Assembly (NCBI GenBank): GCA_019422905.1 | Contig: JAHZCM010000029.1 | Span: 1 to 8,450 of the forward strand | Origin: Oscillospiraceae bacterium | Lineage (GTDB): Bacteria > Bacillota > Clostridia > Oscillospirales > Acutalibacteraceae | Length of the DNA: 8,450 nucleotides | Reading direction: 5' to 3' | Shown here: positions 7,948-8,450 of the stretch, piece after piece | Numbering within the stretch: position 1 is the first letter of the stretch | How the letters are laid out: every line of letters starts with the position of its first letter | Made by a program: the position numbers and the translations under genes | Notes under the pieces: model-generated | What the model was told of the DNA's origin: nothing | Database searches by the model: none | Seen by the model: the letters and a program-made list of their open reading frames with translations, nothing else

Positions 7948-7973
7948 CACTTTTCGGCACTTCCGTATATACT
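7944..7973 (+). promoter_or_regulatory. Candidate promoter at the thiN 3' end (sigma-E-like, or sigma-A)
   Basis: GTAACACT (7944-7951) and TATATACT (7966-7973) are 14 bp apart. Each matches 6 of 8 positions of the Bacillus sigma-E consensus (GKMATATT and CATACAMT), and the spacing is right. The same bases can be read as a sigma-A promoter: GTAACA (7944-7949, 4/6) and TATACT (7968-7973, 5/6) with an 18-bp spacer. The -35 overlaps the thiN stop codon. Sigma-E is the attractive reading because B. subtilis spoVM is transcribed by sigma-E, but a match by eye to a degenerate consensus is weak evidence. No clear terminator separates thiN from this site, so read-through is also possible. Confidence 0.35.
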
Positions 7974-8006
7974 GGAATAACCCTTCAGGGCGAGTTTTCA
8001 GGAAAC

Positions 8007-8013
8007 GGAGGTG
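8007..8013 (+). promoter_or_regulatory. Ribosome binding site that sets the TTG start of the 58-residue ORF
   Basis: GGAGGTG is a near-perfect Shine-Dalgarno match. It overlaps the GTG at 8011, so that codon cannot be the start, and it sits 6 nt upstream of TTG 8020, an ideal distance. Confidence 0.75.
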
Positions 8014-8019
8014 CCGGTT

Positions 8020-8196
8020 TTGCGTAAGCCCAAGTGCTGTGGAAACGGCTGCTTTGCCGACCGCCGCCAGCGTGGCGTCTGCGCTGTCTCATTTGGCCTC
8101 GGCATGGTTCTTGCGAGCATCTGCCCGTCGGGGCTTGTACTCTTTATTGCCGCGGTGATTTTGGTCGCGCTTGGCATCACGGTCATCCGTTGCTGA
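8020..8196 (+). CDS. Cysteine-rich small membrane protein, function unknown
   Basis: I do not recognise a named family. The 58-residue product has a basic, Cys-rich head (C6, C7 and C11 in KCCGNGCF, followed by RRQR). Two hydrophobic stretches follow, about 20-35 and 38-56, broken by P36-S37. This fits a short helical hairpin or a single long membrane segment with a kink. Six of 58 residues are Cys (6, 7, 11, 21, 35 and the last residue, 58). Positive charges before the first hydrophobic stretch favour a cytosolic N-terminus. The TTG start is set by GGAGGTG at 8007-8013. It lies 72 nt after thiN, behind a candidate promoter, and 128 nt before the spoVM-like gene, so a sporulation role is possible by context only. 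The strong ribosome binding site and coherent membrane pattern argue that it is real. The Cys head could bind metal or be a disulfide or acylation site; none of these is shown. Confidence 0.7.
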   Translation: MRKPKCCGNGCFADRRQRGVCAVSFGLGMVLASICPSGLVLFIAAVILVALGITVIRC

Positions 8197-8324
8197 ACGG
8201 AAAGCGTACCTGAAAACTTTTAGTCCGGCGCTTTCCGCTTTGCCGGCCACGGGTGCGGGCCGGCGCCCTGCTGATGCAGAAAAGACAAAATACGCACCTC
8301 GCAGAAAGGTGAGTGACCATAAGC
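8197..8324 (+). promoter_or_regulatory. Hairpin-rich leader of the spoVM-like gene
   Basis: This 128-nt gap holds a row of inverted repeats. CGGAAAGCG (8198-8206) pairs perfectly with CGCTTTCCG (8229-8237) across a 22-nt loop. GCCGGCC (8242-8248) pairs with GGCCGGC (8258-8264) across 9 nt. CTGC/GCAG (8268-8271/8276-8279) is a small stem. CACCT (8295-8299) pairs with AGGTG (8307-8311), which is part of the spoVM Shine-Dalgarno. The first two stems lack a following T-run, so they are not standard intrinsic terminators. They could stabilise or process the mRNA, or regulate entry to spoVM. No known riboswitch class is evident and I see no good promoter inside the gap. Confidence 0.45.
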
Positions 8325-8414
8325 ATGAAGGTTGTTGTACTTAACGGAAAAGGGCTGATCGGTTTCGTCCTGCGGCATATGTTCGGCATCAAAAAGCTGC
8401 CGCAGGAGCCGTAA
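8325..8414 (+). CDS. spoVM: Stage V sporulation protein M-like peptide
   Basis: The 29-residue product begins MKVVVLNGKGLIG and ends MFGIKKLPQEP. Aligned without gaps to B. subtilis SpoVM (26 residues, from memory), it shares M1, K2, G13, R17, M19 and G21, with conservative changes at most hydrophobic positions. It forms one amphipathic helix with a basic GIKK end. SpoVM embeds in the outer forespore membrane, recognises its curvature, anchors the SpoIVA coat basement layer and inhibits FtsH. Synteny supports the call, because spoVM lies next to thiN (yloS) in B. subtilis. ATG 8325 is preceded by AAAGGTGAG at 8305-8313, 11 nt away. GTG 8313 in the same frame is too close to that site. One oddity is that Pro9, needed for localisation in B. 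subtilis, is Lys here. A chance ORF of this size is possible in principle, but motif and context together make that unlikely. Confidence 0.8.
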   Translation: MKVVVLNGKGLIGFVLRHMFGIKKLPQEP

Positions 8415-8430
8415 GGCAGTCTGTCCGGGG

Positions 8431-8450
8431 GAGGGGCCGTTTGGCCCCTC
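8431..8450 (+). terminator. Probable rho-independent terminator, cut by the window end
   Basis: GAGGGGCC (8431-8438), loop GTTT, then GGCCCCTC (8443-8450) make a perfect 8-bp GC-rich stem 16 nt after the spoVM-like stop. The expected T-run would start at 8451, outside the window, so the call rests on the stem and its position. Confidence 0.65.

Noticed and set aside
7249..7950. 233-codon ORF on the - strand
   Set aside because: Covers thiN almost exactly in antisense; the + strand frame has all ThiN motifs.
8011..8019. GTG start for the small membrane protein
   Set aside because: The GTG is inside the Shine-Dalgarno sequence GGAGGTG (8007-8013), so it cannot serve as the start; TTG 8020 has ideal spacing.
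8183..8392. 69-codon - strand ORF over the spoVM leader and gene
   Set aside because: No family resemblance; the + strand micro-gene has better start, context and homology.
1..8450. CRISPR arrays, tRNA/rRNA genes, insertion sequences, phage or defence genes
   Set aside because: No repeat-spacer pattern, no transposase or integrase motifs and no tRNA-like cloverleaf noticed; nearly all DNA is explained by housekeeping genes.

Overview
The window looks like a moderately GC-rich (roughly 60% by eye) chromosome segment from a spore-forming member of the Clostridia, possibly Oscillospiraceae-like. This rests on gene order, strong AAGGAGG-type ribosome binding sites, a PASTA-domain Ser/Thr kinase next to its PP2C phosphatase, and a spoVM-like micro-gene just past thiN. 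Genus and species cannot be told from this sequence alone.

Every gene I can support is on the + strand. Positions 1-7947 hold a tightly packed housekeeping operon: the 3' end of def (peptide deformylase), fmt (Met-tRNA formyltransferase), rsmB (16S rRNA m5C methyltransferase), rlmN (23S rRNA/tRNA m2A methyltransferase), a PP2C phosphatase (stp/prpC), the PASTA kinase prkC, rsgA (30S-maturation GTPase) and thiN (thiamine pyrophosphokinase). Apart from the 93-nt def-fmt gap, neighbours are 1-24 nt apart or overlap, so co-transcription and translational coupling are likely. The layout resembles the Bacillus subtilis def-fmt-rsmB-rlmN-prpC-prkC-rsgA-rpe-thiN cluster, but rpe is absent between rsgA and thiN. 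The genes join formyl-Met metabolism (Fmt adds the formyl group, Def removes it), rRNA modification and ribosome assembly with a cell-wall-sensing kinase/phosphatase pair. In B. subtilis RsgA (CpgA) is itself a reported PrkC substrate.

Positions 7948-8450 are the least ordinary part. They hold a 58-codon cysteine-rich membrane micro-protein with a TTG start (8020-8196), a 128-nt hairpin-rich leader, a 29-residue SpoVM-like peptide gene (8325-8414), and a perfect 8-bp hairpin at the right edge that is probably a terminator cut by the window. A candidate sigma-E-like promoter overlaps the thiN stop, which would fit mother-cell expression of the two micro-genes. SpoVM sits beside thiN in B. subtilis too, so synteny supports that call.

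I see no mobile element, CRISPR array, tRNA/rRNA gene, phage gene or defence system. I do not claim a wholly new system. The best candidates for something under-described are the cysteine-rich micro-protein and its apparent pairing with spoVM.
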